From CBDDGJ01 sp965227805 (GTDB lineage: Bacteria > Pseudomonadota > Alphaproteobacteria > RS24): DNA of 64,000 nt. Under the pieces are notes generated by a model that ran no database searches, had not been told where the DNA came from, and saw only the letters and a list, made by a program, of their open reading frames with translations. Location: positions 248,001-312,000 of the forward strand of contig CBDDGJ010000004.1 in assembly GCA_965227805.1 (NCBI GenBank), given 5' to 3'. The translations under genes and the position numbers were made by a program. The stretch's first letter is position 1, and each line of letters opens with the position of its first letter. This document shows positions 34,138 through 43,493 of this stretch, in pieces.

Positions 34138-35370
34138 TCATGAAACTGCATCAAACGCCCATTTATGCGGCATGAGCGGATATATGTTGATGGCTTCACC
34201 TGCGTTTATTTTGTCCTGCGCTTCTGTCAATATAGCCCAGCCATTGGCCTTAAGCATGGGATGAATTTTGTGCGACTCTTGCCCATGATTTATGTGCACA
34301 TGCAGTTTTCCATCCGGTGTAACATGAATATATGCCTTCCGGAAAAAACGAAAGCCTTGTTTCTTATGCGCCGGTGTTTGCAACTGTGCCCTTAGCGGGG
34401 TTTCTTGTGTCATTGCCTGCATGTGGCGCAAGAGCGGGATGATAAAAAATCTAAGACCTATCGCCGCCGATATTGGATTGCCCGGCAAACCAAAATAATG
34501 CGTGCCATTTGGAAATTGTGCATAGAGTATCGGTTTTCCCGGTCGGATGGCGACTTTATGAAAATGAATAATACCGCCACAGTTTTGCACTGAGCGGGGA
34601 ATAAAATCATGTTTTCCGGCGGAAACGGCACCGGTGGACATAATAATATCGGCATGTGGCAATGCCTGCTTTAGGCGGTGTTCAAATTCCGCCGGCGCAT
34701 CAGCAATAAGCCCACCATAGTGGCGCATATATCCCATATCCTTGAGGGCTGACATAAGATATGGCATATTTGCATTACGAATTTGCCCGGGCTTTAAGGG
34801 TGTATTTGCATCGTCTACAAGCTCTTTTCCCGTGCTAAAAAGTGTAATATTTGGCTTGCTATATACGCTTACTGTGTCTTGTCCGAGCGCAGCGAGCGCC
34901 ATAATATGATAAGGCGTAAGCTGTGTTCCGGTGCGGATAATATCATCCCCTACGGCAAAATCCCCCCCGGCAATGCGTATGTGGCTGCCTGCCTCTATCG
35001 GGGCGGTGAACGTAACCGTTTTATCCTGCACGGTCACATCTTCACTTTTTACGACCGAATCATATCCAGCTGCCAGCGGCGCACCAGTGGCGATTTCCCA
35101 TGCACCACCGGAACCAAACGCAGGCGCATCGCCGGCAAAACTGCTGGCAATAATGGGTAATGTAACAGGCGCAGCTTCACATGCATCACGAATATCTTGC
35201 GCGCGCACCGCAAAGCCATCCATTGCTGAATTGGCAAAAGGCGGCACCTGCACGCTGCTTGTTATATGCTGTGCGGCAACATAGCCAGACGCCTCGTTTA
35301 GGGGTATGTGCATTATGTTTGTCTGTTTTGCCGCAAACAGAATAGATAATGCCGCATCATAAGTGATCAT
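34138..35370 (-). CDS. moeA: Molybdopterin molybdenumtransferase MoeA
   Basis: A 410-residue enzyme that inserts molybdenum into adenylylated molybdopterin. Motifs in order: PPFANSAMDGFAV near residue 40, GSHIRIAGGDF, the MPT-binding STGKELVDD, GAVSAGKHDF and GLPGNPISA. The C-terminal domain IV is present. It overlaps the moaC-mogA fusion by 4 bases (ATGA). Following trpD in many relatives, moeA is here part of a dedicated cofactor cluster with moaA, moaC-mogA, moaD and moaE, all on the minus strand. Confidence 0.94.
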   Translation of the reverse strand: MITYDAALSILFAAKQTNIMHIPLNEASGYVAAQHITSSVQVPPFANSAMDGFAVRAQDIRDACEAAPVTLPIIASSFAGDAPAFGSGGAWEIATGAPLAAGYDSVVKSEDVTVQDKTVTFTAPIEAGSHIRIAGGDFAVGDDIIRTGTQLTPYHIMALAALGQDTVSVYSKPNITLFSTGKELVDDANTPLKPGQIRNANMPYLMSALKDMGYMRHYGGLIADAPAEFEHRLKQALPHADIIMSTGAVSAGKHDFIPRSVQNCGGIIHFHKVAIRPGKPILYAQFPNGTHYFGLPGNPISAAIGLRFFIIPLLRHMQAMTQETPLRAQLQTPAHKKQGFRFFRKAYIHVTPDGKLHVHINHGQESHKIHPMLKANGWAILTEAQDKINAGEAINIYPLMPHKWAFDAVS

Positions 35371-36389
35371 GATGCTGTTCCATGTGGGTGTTTTTTAGTT
35401 TGCACAAGCGCCAGCGTATGCGCAAGAAGGGGCGTAAGTGCCGCCATGCCGTCTTTCACCCCACCCGTGCTCCCCGGCAGGGCAATGACGAGTGTATTTT
35501 TAATGATGACGCCTAAAGAGCGACTAAGCCAGGTGGTTGGCACATGTGCAGCGGCACTGCTACGCAATAGCTCGCCAATTCCCGGGATTTCGGTATCGGC
35601 CATTTTAGATAAAACATCCGGTGTTATGTCGCGCGGGGCAGGCCCTGTGCCCCCTGTGGTTAGAATGAGGTCGACATGTCCTGTTAATGCGGCGATTTTT
35701 GCTTCTAATTGTGCAGGCTCATCGGGCAATATGGCGGTTTCAGCTATATGGCAGCCTAATGCATCGAGCGCCTGTTTTAGTGCCGCGCCGGACTTATCTT
35801 CATATATGCCGCGTGCGGCGCGATCGCTTAACGTAATAATGGCGGCTGTTTTCTGTGCCAGTGGGCGCGCAGATATAGACGGCAATAATGTCTGCAACGC
35901 TTCGGGGGCGCCTGCCGGATGAAGCCATAGCCCTTTCTTGCCCCCTTCTTTCATTAAGAGGCGAATATCGGTTATGGTCAGCGCAACTTCCACCGGTTTG
36001 GTTAGATCATAAAGCGTTAATAATGCCGCATTGACGGCGGCGAGGGCTTCCATCTCCACACCGGTTTTGGATGTGGTTGACACGCTGGCATAAACGGCAA
36101 CGCTATGCGTATCGTCTTCAAGATGAGGATAAACCGCCACATGCTCTAACAATAGCGGGTGGCACATAGGAATTTGCTGCCACGCCATTTTTGCCCCTTG
36201 CACGCCGGCAATTTCGGCAAGTTTTAATACATCACCTTTAGGGAGGGTTTGGTCTTTAATATGCGTCCAGCCGGTTTCTCCCACCAAAATGCGTCCCATC
36301 GCGATTGCCCGGCGAAAGCGCGGGGCTTTGCGGGTAATATCGGCCATATGATAGTGGCTTTGCTTAAAAAAATGAGCGAGGTCTTGCAT
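35367..36389 (-). CDS. Fused MoaC-MogA/MoaB molybdenum cofactor protein
   Basis: A 340-residue fusion. The N-terminal MoaC domain (about 1-160) makes cyclic pyranopterin from the MoaA product: KGDVLKLAEIAGVQGAK, IPMCHPLL, KTGVEMEALAAVNA and MKEGGKKG carry the active site. The C-terminal MogA/MoaB domain (from about 175) adenylylates molybdopterin: AIITLSDRAARGIYEDKSG, LTTGGTGPAPRDITPD and ALPGSTGGVKDGM. Fusing two non-adjacent steps with MoaA upstream (6-base gap) and moeA downstream (4-base overlap) groups most of the pathway in one transcript. Such fusions are known in other bacteria. Confidence 0.93.
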   Translation of the reverse strand: MQDLAHFFKQSHYHMADITRKAPRFRRAIAMGRILVGETGWTHIKDQTLPKGDVLKLAEIAGVQGAKMAWQQIPMCHPLLLEHVAVYPHLEDDTHSVAVYASVSTTSKTGVEMEALAAVNAALLTLYDLTKPVEVALTITDIRLLMKEGGKKGLWLHPAGAPEALQTLLPSISARPLAQKTAAIITLSDRAARGIYEDKSGAALKQALDALGCHIAETAILPDEPAQLEAKIAALTGHVDLILTTGGTGPAPRDITPDVLSKMADTEIPGIGELLRSSAAAHVPTTWLSRSLGVIIKNTLVIALPGSTGGVKDGMAALTPLLAHTLALVQTKKHPHGTAS

Positions 36390-36395
36390 GGCGAC

Positions 36396-37415
36396 TTATC
36401 CCCCTATGGATGCCAGATGCGGTGTGATGCCTGTATCCCCATCGGCTAAGAAATGCGCAGAGCGTTTGAAGTCAAGCTGGGTGCTAATCAGTTTTCTTAA
36501 AAGCGGTTGTTGTGCATCATGCTGTAATAAATGGCGCAAGCTCACGCCCTGTGTTCCGAATAGGCATAAACGCAAATCACCTGTCGCTGTTACGCGCAAA
36601 CGGTTACACCCCGCACAGAAATCTTTTGCATAGGGGGCAATAAGCCCCATAGTGCCTTGATAATCTGCATGGGTATAGATTTGCGCCGGACCATCTGCAT
36701 GGCCGCGTGGCTTTGGTTTCCAGCCCTGCTCCGCGAGCTTTGTGCCGATGGTTTGTGCGGATATATGATATTTCCGAAAATAATCTAAATTATCGCCTGT
36801 TTGCATAAGCTCGATAAATCTTATGCTGATGGGCAGGGATTGTGCAAGGGCAAAAAAGGCGGGAAGCTCGTGATCATTGACACCTTTTAATAATACAACA
36901 TTGATTTTCACCTGCGTAAAGCCGACATGCAAAGCCGTCTCCACACCTTGCATCACGTCTGGCAAACGCGCATGGCCGGTGATTTCGTGGAACCGGTCTG
37001 CATTTAGGCTGTCTATGCTCACATTAACATGGGTAAGCCCTGCCTCGCGCCATTGCTGTGCATGGCTATGCAGACGATAGCCATTTGTTGTGAAAGCGCG
37101 GTGGGTGATCGCGGGATGCGCTGACACTTTTTCGGCTATCTGTGTGAAATCTTTCCGTGTGGTTGGTTCTCCCCCTGTTAGGCGAATTTTATAAACGCCC
37201 AGGGCAGCAAAGGCATCGACCACGCGCCCTATTTCATCGCGGGTCAGGAAGGTGGGTTTTGTGGTGCAGTGATAGCCATTTGGCAAGCAATAGCTGCATC
37301 GAAAATTACACACATCTGTAATTGATAATCTTAGATAGGGGAAGCGGCGGCCAAATTTGTCCTGCAACATATCTGCGGGGGTATTTGTGGGCGTGGGTGA
37401 AGCGGGTTTTGTCAT
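36396..37415 (-). CDS. moaA: GTP 3',8-cyclase MoaA
   Basis: A 339-residue radical-SAM enzyme that rearranges GTP in the first step of molybdenum cofactor synthesis. The N-terminal cluster CNFRCSYCLP is near residue 38, the SAM-binding LTGGEPTTRKD near residue 80, and the C-terminal cluster CAGCNRLRVTATGDLRLCLF near residue 265. The protein ends in SIGG, keeping the C-terminal Gly-Gly needed for activity. It is the first gene of the cofactor operon. Its upstream region holds the structured repeat elements. Confidence 0.95.
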   Translation of the reverse strand: MTKPASPTPTNTPADMLQDKFGRRFPYLRLSITDVCNFRCSYCLPNGYHCTTKPTFLTRDEIGRVVDAFAALGVYKIRLTGGEPTTRKDFTQIAEKVSAHPAITHRAFTTNGYRLHSHAQQWREAGLTHVNVSIDSLNADRFHEITGHARLPDVMQGVETALHVGFTQVKINVVLLKGVNDHELPAFFALAQSLPISIRFIELMQTGDNLDYFRKYHISAQTIGTKLAEQGWKPKPRGHADGPAQIYTHADYQGTMGLIAPYAKDFCAGCNRLRVTATGDLRLCLFGTQGVSLRHLLQHDAQQPLLRKLISTQLDFKRSAHFLADGDTGITPHLASIGG

Positions 37416-37568
37416 GGCTTATGCTTTTCATCTATTTGCGTGTTTATTTATGGAGCATTGGGCAGGCAGATTCAAGCCCTGCTCTCTTAAATAAAGCGGG
37501 CTGACCGCTTTCCCTATGGTCAAATGCGGCGTTATTTGTCACACTGGCCTATGATTTATTGTCCCATT

Positions 37569-37656
37569 TGGTCGAGGAGGCAGCGTCATGCAATAGGCGG
37601 TTACGCTAAAAGCGTTGCGGCTGTTCTCTTATGCAGTCTTACTAACTCCTCGATCA
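37569..37656. repeat. 88-bp structured element, copy A
   Basis: An 88-base unit bounded by an 11-base inverted repeat (TGGTCGAGGAG ... CTCCTCGATCA, one G-U pair) with a conserved interior TTACGCTAAAAGCGTTGCGGC that forms its own small hairpin (ACGCT-AAA-AGCGT). It is about 85 percent identical to copy B at 37821-37908 and exactly the same length. No coding potential is evident. It lies between moaA and a plus-strand secreted protein gene. Confidence 0.85.
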
Positions 37657-37730
37657 CCACCATGTCTAGCTGCATGGACTGATAAATGGAGGTTGTGTTT
37701 TCCTCCAAACAACCATAAATTGATTTTTGT

Positions 37731-37766
37731 AATCAGTGAAAAACTGATTATGGAGCCTGATAGCTC
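37731..37766. other. Additional hairpins between the two 88-bp elements
   Basis: AATCAGT and ACTGATT pair perfectly around GAAAA (37731-37749), followed by GGAG...CTCC (about 37752-37767). A further GGAGG...CCTCC pair lies near 37688-37706. The stretch from 37560 to 37930 is thus densely structured with no gene apparent. Confidence 0.6.
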
Positions 37767-37820
37767 CTTTACGAAAGCGACTAATGAATCTGGTCGTTAA
37801 TCATGATTCGTTTTCTCGAT

Positions 37821-37908
37821 TGATCGAGGAGGCGACGTCATACAATAAGCGGTTACGCTAAAAGCGTTGCGGCTGTTCTTTCGTGCAGTTCTATCAGCTC
37901 CTCGATCA
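37821..37908. repeat. 88-bp structured element, copy B
   Basis: Same element as copy A, with a perfect 11-base terminal inverted repeat (TGATCGAGGAG ... CTCCTCGATCA). The third base change G to A relative to copy A turns a G-U pair into A-U, a compensatory-type change that favours RNA or hairpin function. The core CGGTTACGCTAAAAGCGTTG is identical in both copies. It ends 49 bases before the secreted protein gene. Confidence 0.85.
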
Positions 37909-37957
37909 CCAACTTTGTTGGTGGTCGTTGCAACCGAACCAGGGGAGTTTTGAGAGA

Positions 37958-38449
<492 letters not shown>

Positions 38450-38456
38450 TATAACC

Positions 38457-38945
38457 CTAGCGTTTCGAGAATTGGAAACTACGGCGCGCCTTGGCACGAC
38501 CATATTTTTTGCGTTCAACCACACGGCTATCGCGGGTAAGAAACCCGCCTTTTTTCAAAACCGAACGCAAACCAGGTTCATAATAAGTCAATGCTTTAGA
38601 AATGCCATGCCGCACCGCACCGGCCTGGCCAGATAAGCCGCCCCCCGTTACGGTTGCAATCACATCAAATTGGCCGTCACGCTCTGCCGTTTTAAGCGGC
38701 TGACGCATAATCATACGCAAAACGGGACGTGCAAAATATTGCTCCTCTTCGCGCTCATTCACAGTGATTTTGCCGCTGCCGGGCTTTATCCATACGCGTG
38801 CAATCGCATTTTTACGTTTGCCCGTAGCATAGGAACGCCCCTGCGCGTCAATTTGCGGTTCAACAGGTATGGCTGCTTGTTCAGCAGATGGCGTGTCGTT
38901 CAATGCCGCATCCAAATTTTCCAATGTCGTTTCCGTTTGCGACAT
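38457..38945 (-). CDS. rpsI: Small ribosomal subunit protein S9
   Basis: A 162-residue S9. The conserved C-terminal 130 residues start SYATGKRKNAIARVWIKPGSG and end KYGRAKARRSFQFSKR, the basic tail that reaches the P-site tRNA. An N-terminal extension of about 33 acidic residues (TTLENLDAALNDTPSAEQ) is typical of alphaproteobacterial S9. It follows rplM after 2 bases, the universal rplM-rpsI pair, and tRNA-Pro follows it. Confidence 0.97.
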   Translation of the reverse strand: MSQTETTLENLDAALNDTPSAEQAAIPVEPQIDAQGRSYATGKRKNAIARVWIKPGSGKITVNEREEEQYFARPVLRMIMRQPLKTAERDGQFDVIATVTGGGLSGQAGAVRHGISKALTYYEPGLRSVLKKGGFLTRDSRVVERKKYGRAKARRSFQFSKR

Positions 38946-38947
38946 AA

Positions 38948-39409
38948 TTACCCTCTCGTATTTTTCGTGTTCATGCCCGCAATATCCAGTTTCTCGGGCG
39001 ATTGTGCCGCATGGTTATGCTCTGACCCTGTATATATACGCAAATTGGATAATTGCTGACGGGCAAGCGGCCCACGCGGCAACATGCGCTTTACAGCCAA
39101 TTCCAATATGCGTTCGGCATATTTACCTTCGCGTAATTTTTCCGGTGTGGTTGCTTTAATCCCGCCCGGGTAGCCGGTATGACGATAATATGTCTTATCT
39201 TTTTCTTTTTTTCCGGTAAATTTCACCTTTTCTGCATTGATAACAACCACATTATCCCCGCAATCCATATGCGGTGTATATGTCGGTAAATGTTTGCCCC
39301 GCAAACGCGTGGCAATCAGCGCGGCAAGACGACCAACAATCAGATTTTCTGCATCAATCAACACCCATTTTTTGGTGATGTCACCAGCTTTGGCTGAATA
39401 TGTTCCCAT
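38948..39409 (-). CDS. rplM: Large ribosomal subunit protein L13
   Basis: A 153-residue L13 that begins assembly of the 50S subunit. I use the ATG at 39409 (MGTYSAKAGDITKKWVLIDAENL); an in-frame ATG at 39427 adds six residues without support. DCGDNVVVINAEKVKFTGKK, the HTGYPGGIK motif and MLPRGPLARQQLSNLRIYTG are diagnostic. It is the first gene of the rplM-rpsI operon, transcribed away from the amidohydrolase gene. Confidence 0.97.
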   Translation of the reverse strand: MGTYSAKAGDITKKWVLIDAENLIVGRLAALIATRLRGKHLPTYTPHMDCGDNVVVINAEKVKFTGKKEKDKTYYRHTGYPGGIKATTPEKLREGKYAERILELAVKRMLPRGPLARQQLSNLRIYTGSEHNHAAQSPEKLDIAGMNTKNTRG

Positions 39410-39547
39410 AATATATCCATTTAACATGCTATTTGTGTGACGCTTATAAACGGCACCTGCTTTTTTTGCAATGGGCTTGTATAAATTATTTTATGTCGCT
39501 TTATAAATAATTTGCGTCATAGAGTAAGGCTGTTATACTTATAATTT

Positions 39548-41203
39548 ATGAGTGAAATAACAATCTATACGGCACGGGCTATCCATACGATGGAACCCAC
39601 CCTGCCCGTTGCAACAGCGATTGCTGTGCGCGATGGTCAGATTATAGAAGTCGGAAGCCTCGCTAGCCTGAAACCCTGGATGGATGCACATCCGCATCAT
39701 GTCGATTCACAATTTGCAGATAAAATTATCTTACCCGGTTTTATCGACCCGCATTTGCACCCCAGCATGGCTGCGGTTATTTTGCCCATGCATTTTATCA
39801 CGGCCATTACCTGGCATTTACCGTGGGGGGTGGCAGAGGCGACGCCTGACAAAGACAGCTATTTGGCGCGCCTTAAACAGCTCACACAGGCGCATGAAGA
39901 CACAACCCCTTTTTTTACATGGGGGTATCACCGAAACTGGCATGGCGATATAACGCGCCGCGATATTGATGAAATTTGTCCGCATCGTCCGGTGATTATC
40001 TGGCATCGCTCTTTTCATGAGCTGATTATGAATCGTGCCGCGCTTGACCATTTTGAGCTTCTAAATGATGCCATCGCCGCGCATCCGCAAATAAATCTGG
40101 AAGACGGCCATTTTTTCGAAAACGGGCTACGTATTGCAATCACCGCCCTTAATCCGATTTTAATGTCACCACAGCATTTCGGGCTGGGTATGGAACGGCT
40201 AAAACAAGTTGTGCATTTTGGCGGCCATACGCTTGTGGGGGATATGGGCATCGGTATTTTTGACTTTGAGTTAGAATGGGCCGCCGCACAAAATGTATTT
40301 AATACAGAAGATACACCATTTCGGGTGCATTACACCCCCAATATATTGGCCATGACGCGCGATGGTTGTTTTGAAAATACGTTAAATTTTGTAAAAGACC
40401 TCCCCGCGCAAAATACAGATAAGCTATTTTTCACGGATCATGCCAAATTATTTACCGATGGCGCATTTTTCTCGCAACTTATGATGCTCGGCGACCCGGG
40501 CTATATTGACGGGCATGAGGGCGAATGGCTTATGGTGCCAGAAAAATTTGAAGAAGCCGCGCGCTTGCTGTGGCATGAAAATTATAAAATTCATGTTCAT
40601 TGCACAGGCGATTTAGGGCTTGAATTGGCGCTTGATGTTCTGGAAAAGCTCCAAAGCGAAAAGCCGCGCTTTAATCACCGGTGGACGATTGAACATTTCG
40701 GCCTATCGACCCCCGAACAAGTCCGGCGCATTGCCGATTTGGGCGCGATTGTATCGGCCAATATTTATTACCTCTATGAGCTAAGCGATGTTTATGCGCG
40801 CGAGGCGATTGGCTATGAACGCGCCTATCATATGGCACGACTTGGCACATTAAAGCGGCATAATGTAACTTTCGCTTTACATTCAGATTATACAATGGCA
40901 CCCGCACAGCCCCTAAACTCTGCCTGGGTTGCCGCTAACCGGCGCAATGTCATTGGTGATATTGCTGGCGAAAGCGAGCGCATATCATGTGAAGCGGCAT
41001 TGCGCGCCATCACCATAGATGCGGCCTATATTCTTGGGCTAGAACATGAAATAGGCAGCCTGCGCGCCGGAAAGCGCGCGGATTTCACCATATTAGAGCG
41101 CGACCCGTTTGAAGATGGTGCCGCGCATCTACAAGATTGCCCCATTTGGGGAACAGTATGTGCCGGTGTGCCCCACCCCATAAAGCCAGTGCGTGCTCAA
41201 TGA
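39548..41203 (+). CDS. Amidohydrolase family protein (YtcJ-like)
   Basis: A 551-residue metal-dependent hydrolase of the Amidohydro_3 group. The HxH metal motif is in GFIDPHLHPSM near residue 70, with later conserved HCTGDLGLELALD and the acidic residue in LHSDYTMAP. The C-terminus GSLRAGKRADFTILERDPFE is the usual composite-domain ending. Family members hydrolyse N-acyl or cyclic amides, and no signal peptide is visible, so it is probably cytoplasmic. It overlaps the CobW-type gene by 4 bases (ATGA), suggesting co-expression. A link to metal delivery by that GTPase is possible but unproven. Confidence 0.87.
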   Translation: MSEITIYTARAIHTMEPTLPVATAIAVRDGQIIEVGSLASLKPWMDAHPHHVDSQFADKIILPGFIDPHLHPSMAAVILPMHFITAITWHLPWGVAEATPDKDSYLARLKQLTQAHEDTTPFFTWGYHRNWHGDITRRDIDEICPHRPVIIWHRSFHELIMNRAALDHFELLNDAIAAHPQINLEDGHFFENGLRIAITALNPILMSPQHFGLGMERLKQVVHFGGHTLVGDMGIGIFDFELEWAAAQNVFNTEDTPFRVHYTPNILAMTRDGCFENTLNFVKDLPAQNTDKLFFTDHAKLFTDGAFFSQLMMLGDPGYIDGHEGEWLMVPEKFEEAARLLWHENYKIHVHCTGDLGLELALDVLEKLQSEKPRFNHRWTIEHFGLSTPEQVRRIADLGAIVSANIYYLYELSDVYAREAIGYERAYHMARLGTLKRHNVTFALHSDYTMAPAQPLNSAWVAANRRNVIGDIAGESERISCEAALRAITIDAAYILGLEHEIGSLRAGKRADFTILERDPFEDGAAHLQDCPIWGTVCAGVPHPIKPVRAQ

Positions 41204-42060
41204 TCCCCCTCACCATTTTAGGGGGCTATCTTGGCGCAGGTAAAACAACGCTAATCAATCGGCTATTGCATGAAACGCAAGACAAACGCCTGACCATACT
41301 CGTTAATGATTTTGGCGCGATAAATATAGATGCCCGGCTTATTCGTGTACATAAGGGAGATACAATAGAGCTTACCAATGGATGCGCCTGTTGCCAGCTT
41401 CAAGATAATATGACAGCACAACTAGTCGATATTGCCCAAAGCCCGCATCCGCCAGATTATATTCTGGTTGAAGCAAGCGGTATAAGTGAACCCGCGCGCC
41501 TTTTATTGCTTGGCCATGGTATTGCGGCAATATGCCCCGGCACGATTCTTATTGCGGCAGATGCGTGTGATATTACAAAAAAATATACGGATAAATTTGT
41601 TGGCAAACTTGTGCGCCGTCAAATTGAGCAAGCCGATATTATTCTGCTTACCAAAAGTGATATGGCACATGATGGCGGTGCGCAGAGTATATCTTGGCTA
41701 ACCCGCACGAGCAAAGCGCCTATATTTGATGTGCACCGGGCTGATTTATCAGCGCTTTGCTTCACACCATTCCCTAAAGAGCATATAGATGCGCCTGCGG
41801 CGCTTCCCATCGCATTTGAAACATTACATTTCAGGCATGCTCAACCGCTTGCCTATGAGATGATTATATCTGTGTTAGATAGATTTCATGGCAAATTAGC
41901 ACGGGCCAAAGGCAGTTGCGGCACGCATTTTCTCCAGCTCGTTGGCACACATTATCAGTTAACGCCGATTGATACAGCGGAAACCGAACTTATATTTATT
42001 GCGCCTAGATATATGTGCGATATGACGCAGCTAAAAGCCGCGTTAGATGATTTAACATGA
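41200..42060 (+). CDS. CobW/COG0523-family metal-chaperone GTPase
   Basis: A 286-residue GTPase started at the ATG at 41200, which overlaps the amidohydrolase stop. Walker A is GGYLGAGKTTLINRLL and the metal-binding CxCC is in NGCACCQL near residue 65, followed by VEASGISEPAR (switch/Walker B region) and LLTKSD (G4). COG0523 proteins deliver zinc, cobalt or other metals to client enzymes. The overlap with a metal-dependent amidohydrolase makes that enzyme a candidate client. The C-terminal CobW domain is shortened and diverged. Confidence 0.86.
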   Translation: MIPLTILGGYLGAGKTTLINRLLHETQDKRLTILVNDFGAINIDARLIRVHKGDTIELTNGCACCQLQDNMTAQLVDIAQSPHPPDYILVEASGISEPARLLLLGHGIAAICPGTILIAADACDITKKYTDKFVGKLVRRQIEQADIILLTKSDMAHDGGAQSISWLTRTSKAPIFDVHRADLSALCFTPFPKEHIDAPAALPIAFETLHFRHAQPLAYEMIISVLDRFHGKLARAKGSCGTHFLQLVGTHYQLTPIDTAETELIFIAPRYMCDMTQLKAALDDLT

Positions 42061-42086
42061 TAAATTTTACCCGTGACGCGCCCGTG

Positions 42087-43484
42087 TTAATTTTCGCGGA
42101 ATACAACCATAGAGGCGCGCTCCAACGGGGTGAGGATATAGCTTAGCACACTGCGTTTGCGCCCAACAATATTAACCGAAGCGGTCATGCCCGGCACAAT
42201 TTCGATTTCAGCTGCGCTTTTAGAAAATTTTGGGTCAGGCACTTCAATAATGGTTTCATAATAAGGGGGCGCATTTTCTTCTTGTGTCGTATTCGTGGCT
42301 ATGCGTTGTATGTGGCCATCTAATGTGCCAAAACGTGAAACATCATAAGCTGATAAGGCAACGCGCGCTTGCTGGTCAATGTAAATATTCGCAATATCTT
42401 CTGCCGGCACGCGGGCGCGCACCAGCAAGATATTTTCGTCCGGGACAATTTCAGCCATAGCCGTGCCCGGTTGCACAACTGCGCCAAGGGTTTTTATGTG
42501 AACAGCAGAAACCGTTCCGCTTACAGGGGCTGTGATGGCAGCATTCTTAACCCTGCCCCGCAATGCCGTTTCACGTGCGCCTGCCTGGCCGGCTTGTATA
42601 TTTGCTTCGCTTAATTCTTGCGCGGCTTTGGCACGAAACTCGGAAATAAGTGACTCATATTCATCACGACTACGCTCAACCGAAAGTGATGCTAATGTGC
42701 GTTGTCCTTCATGCTGTGCCAGCTGGTTTTTGGTTTCAAGTAAGGTTAATCTTGATTCATGGCCTTCCTTAACCAATGGTTCCAAAATTTTTACTTCTTC
42801 TTGCAGGTTTTCAATCATCGCTTCAGATACTTTCATTTCGGCTTGTTTTTCACGTATTTCACGATCAATCAAAACCAATTTATCTTGCAAGGCTTGCTGG
42901 CGTTGCTTAAATAATTCCTCTTCAGCTTTTATCAGTTCGGGGTTTACGGTTTGTAAATCTTGAGGAAAATCTATTTTGTCTTCGCCATTTGCCTCGGTGC
43001 GAAGTCTGGCAATGGCGGCACGTGCGGATGCATGGGCAACCTCATTATCATTGAAACTGGCTTGCACATCGGTATCTTCCAAACGATACATCACAGACTC
43101 TTTTTCGATACGATCGCCCAGTTTAACATTTATCTCCATAACCGCGCCTTCCAAACGCGATTGCACAATTTGCACCGAGCTTGGCGGTATAACCGTTGCC
43201 TCGGCACGAACAAGCTCATCTAATTCGCTAAACGCTGCCCATAAGAAAGCAATAATAAAGAAGGCCGAAATAAGTAAGAAGATCCGATTGCCCCGTAAAA
43301 CCATATCATTTTCGGGCAATTCCAAATCTATCTCGCTATCCTCCAATGCCATTTTTTTGAGCATTTCAGAGCTTGGTGGCGCAAAGGCATCACGCAAAAA
43401 TTGGCGCGCATTTTGATATTTCCCTCGCAACCAGGGTAAATAAATCTTCCGTATTTTCGTAAACGAGAAACGCTTTTCGTTCAT
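42087..43484 (-). CDS. Type I secretion membrane-fusion protein (HlyD family)
   Basis: A 465-residue periplasmic adaptor linking the ABC transporter to the TolC channel. One transmembrane segment lies near residues 70-90 (ILISAFFIIAFLWAAF), followed by a lipoyl half-motif (VIPPSSVQIVQSRLEGAVMEINV), a long alpha-helical hairpin (about 150-310) and the second lipoyl half (PVSGTVSAVHIKTLGAVVQPG). The C-terminal beta-barrel region ends VNIVGRKRSVLSYILTPLERA, characteristic of HlyD proteins. It is third in a minus-strand TolC-ABC-HlyD operon. Confidence 0.92.
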   Translation of the reverse strand: MNEKRFSFTKIRKIYLPWLRGKYQNARQFLRDAFAPPSSEMLKKMALEDSEIDLELPENDMVLRGNRIFLLISAFFIIAFLWAAFSELDELVRAEATVIPPSSVQIVQSRLEGAVMEINVKLGDRIEKESVMYRLEDTDVQASFNDNEVAHASARAAIARLRTEANGEDKIDFPQDLQTVNPELIKAEEELFKQRQQALQDKLVLIDREIREKQAEMKVSEAMIENLQEEVKILEPLVKEGHESRLTLLETKNQLAQHEGQRTLASLSVERSRDEYESLISEFRAKAAQELSEANIQAGQAGARETALRGRVKNAAITAPVSGTVSAVHIKTLGAVVQPGTAMAEIVPDENILLVRARVPAEDIANIYIDQQARVALSAYDVSRFGTLDGHIQRIATNTTQEENAPPYYETIIEVPDPKFSKSAAEIEIVPGMTASVNIVGRKRSVLSYILTPLERASMVVFREN

Positions 43485-43493
43485 AGACAGGCT

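Noticed and set aside
37615..37800. 61-codon plus-strand frame between the 88-bp elements
   Set aside because: Begins inside copy A, composition is not protein-like and no start signal is present.
37569..37908. Integron attC site or retron msr/msd
   Set aside because: No integrase, reverse transcriptase or GTTRRRY core pair is present; only the terminal inverted repeat is attC-like.
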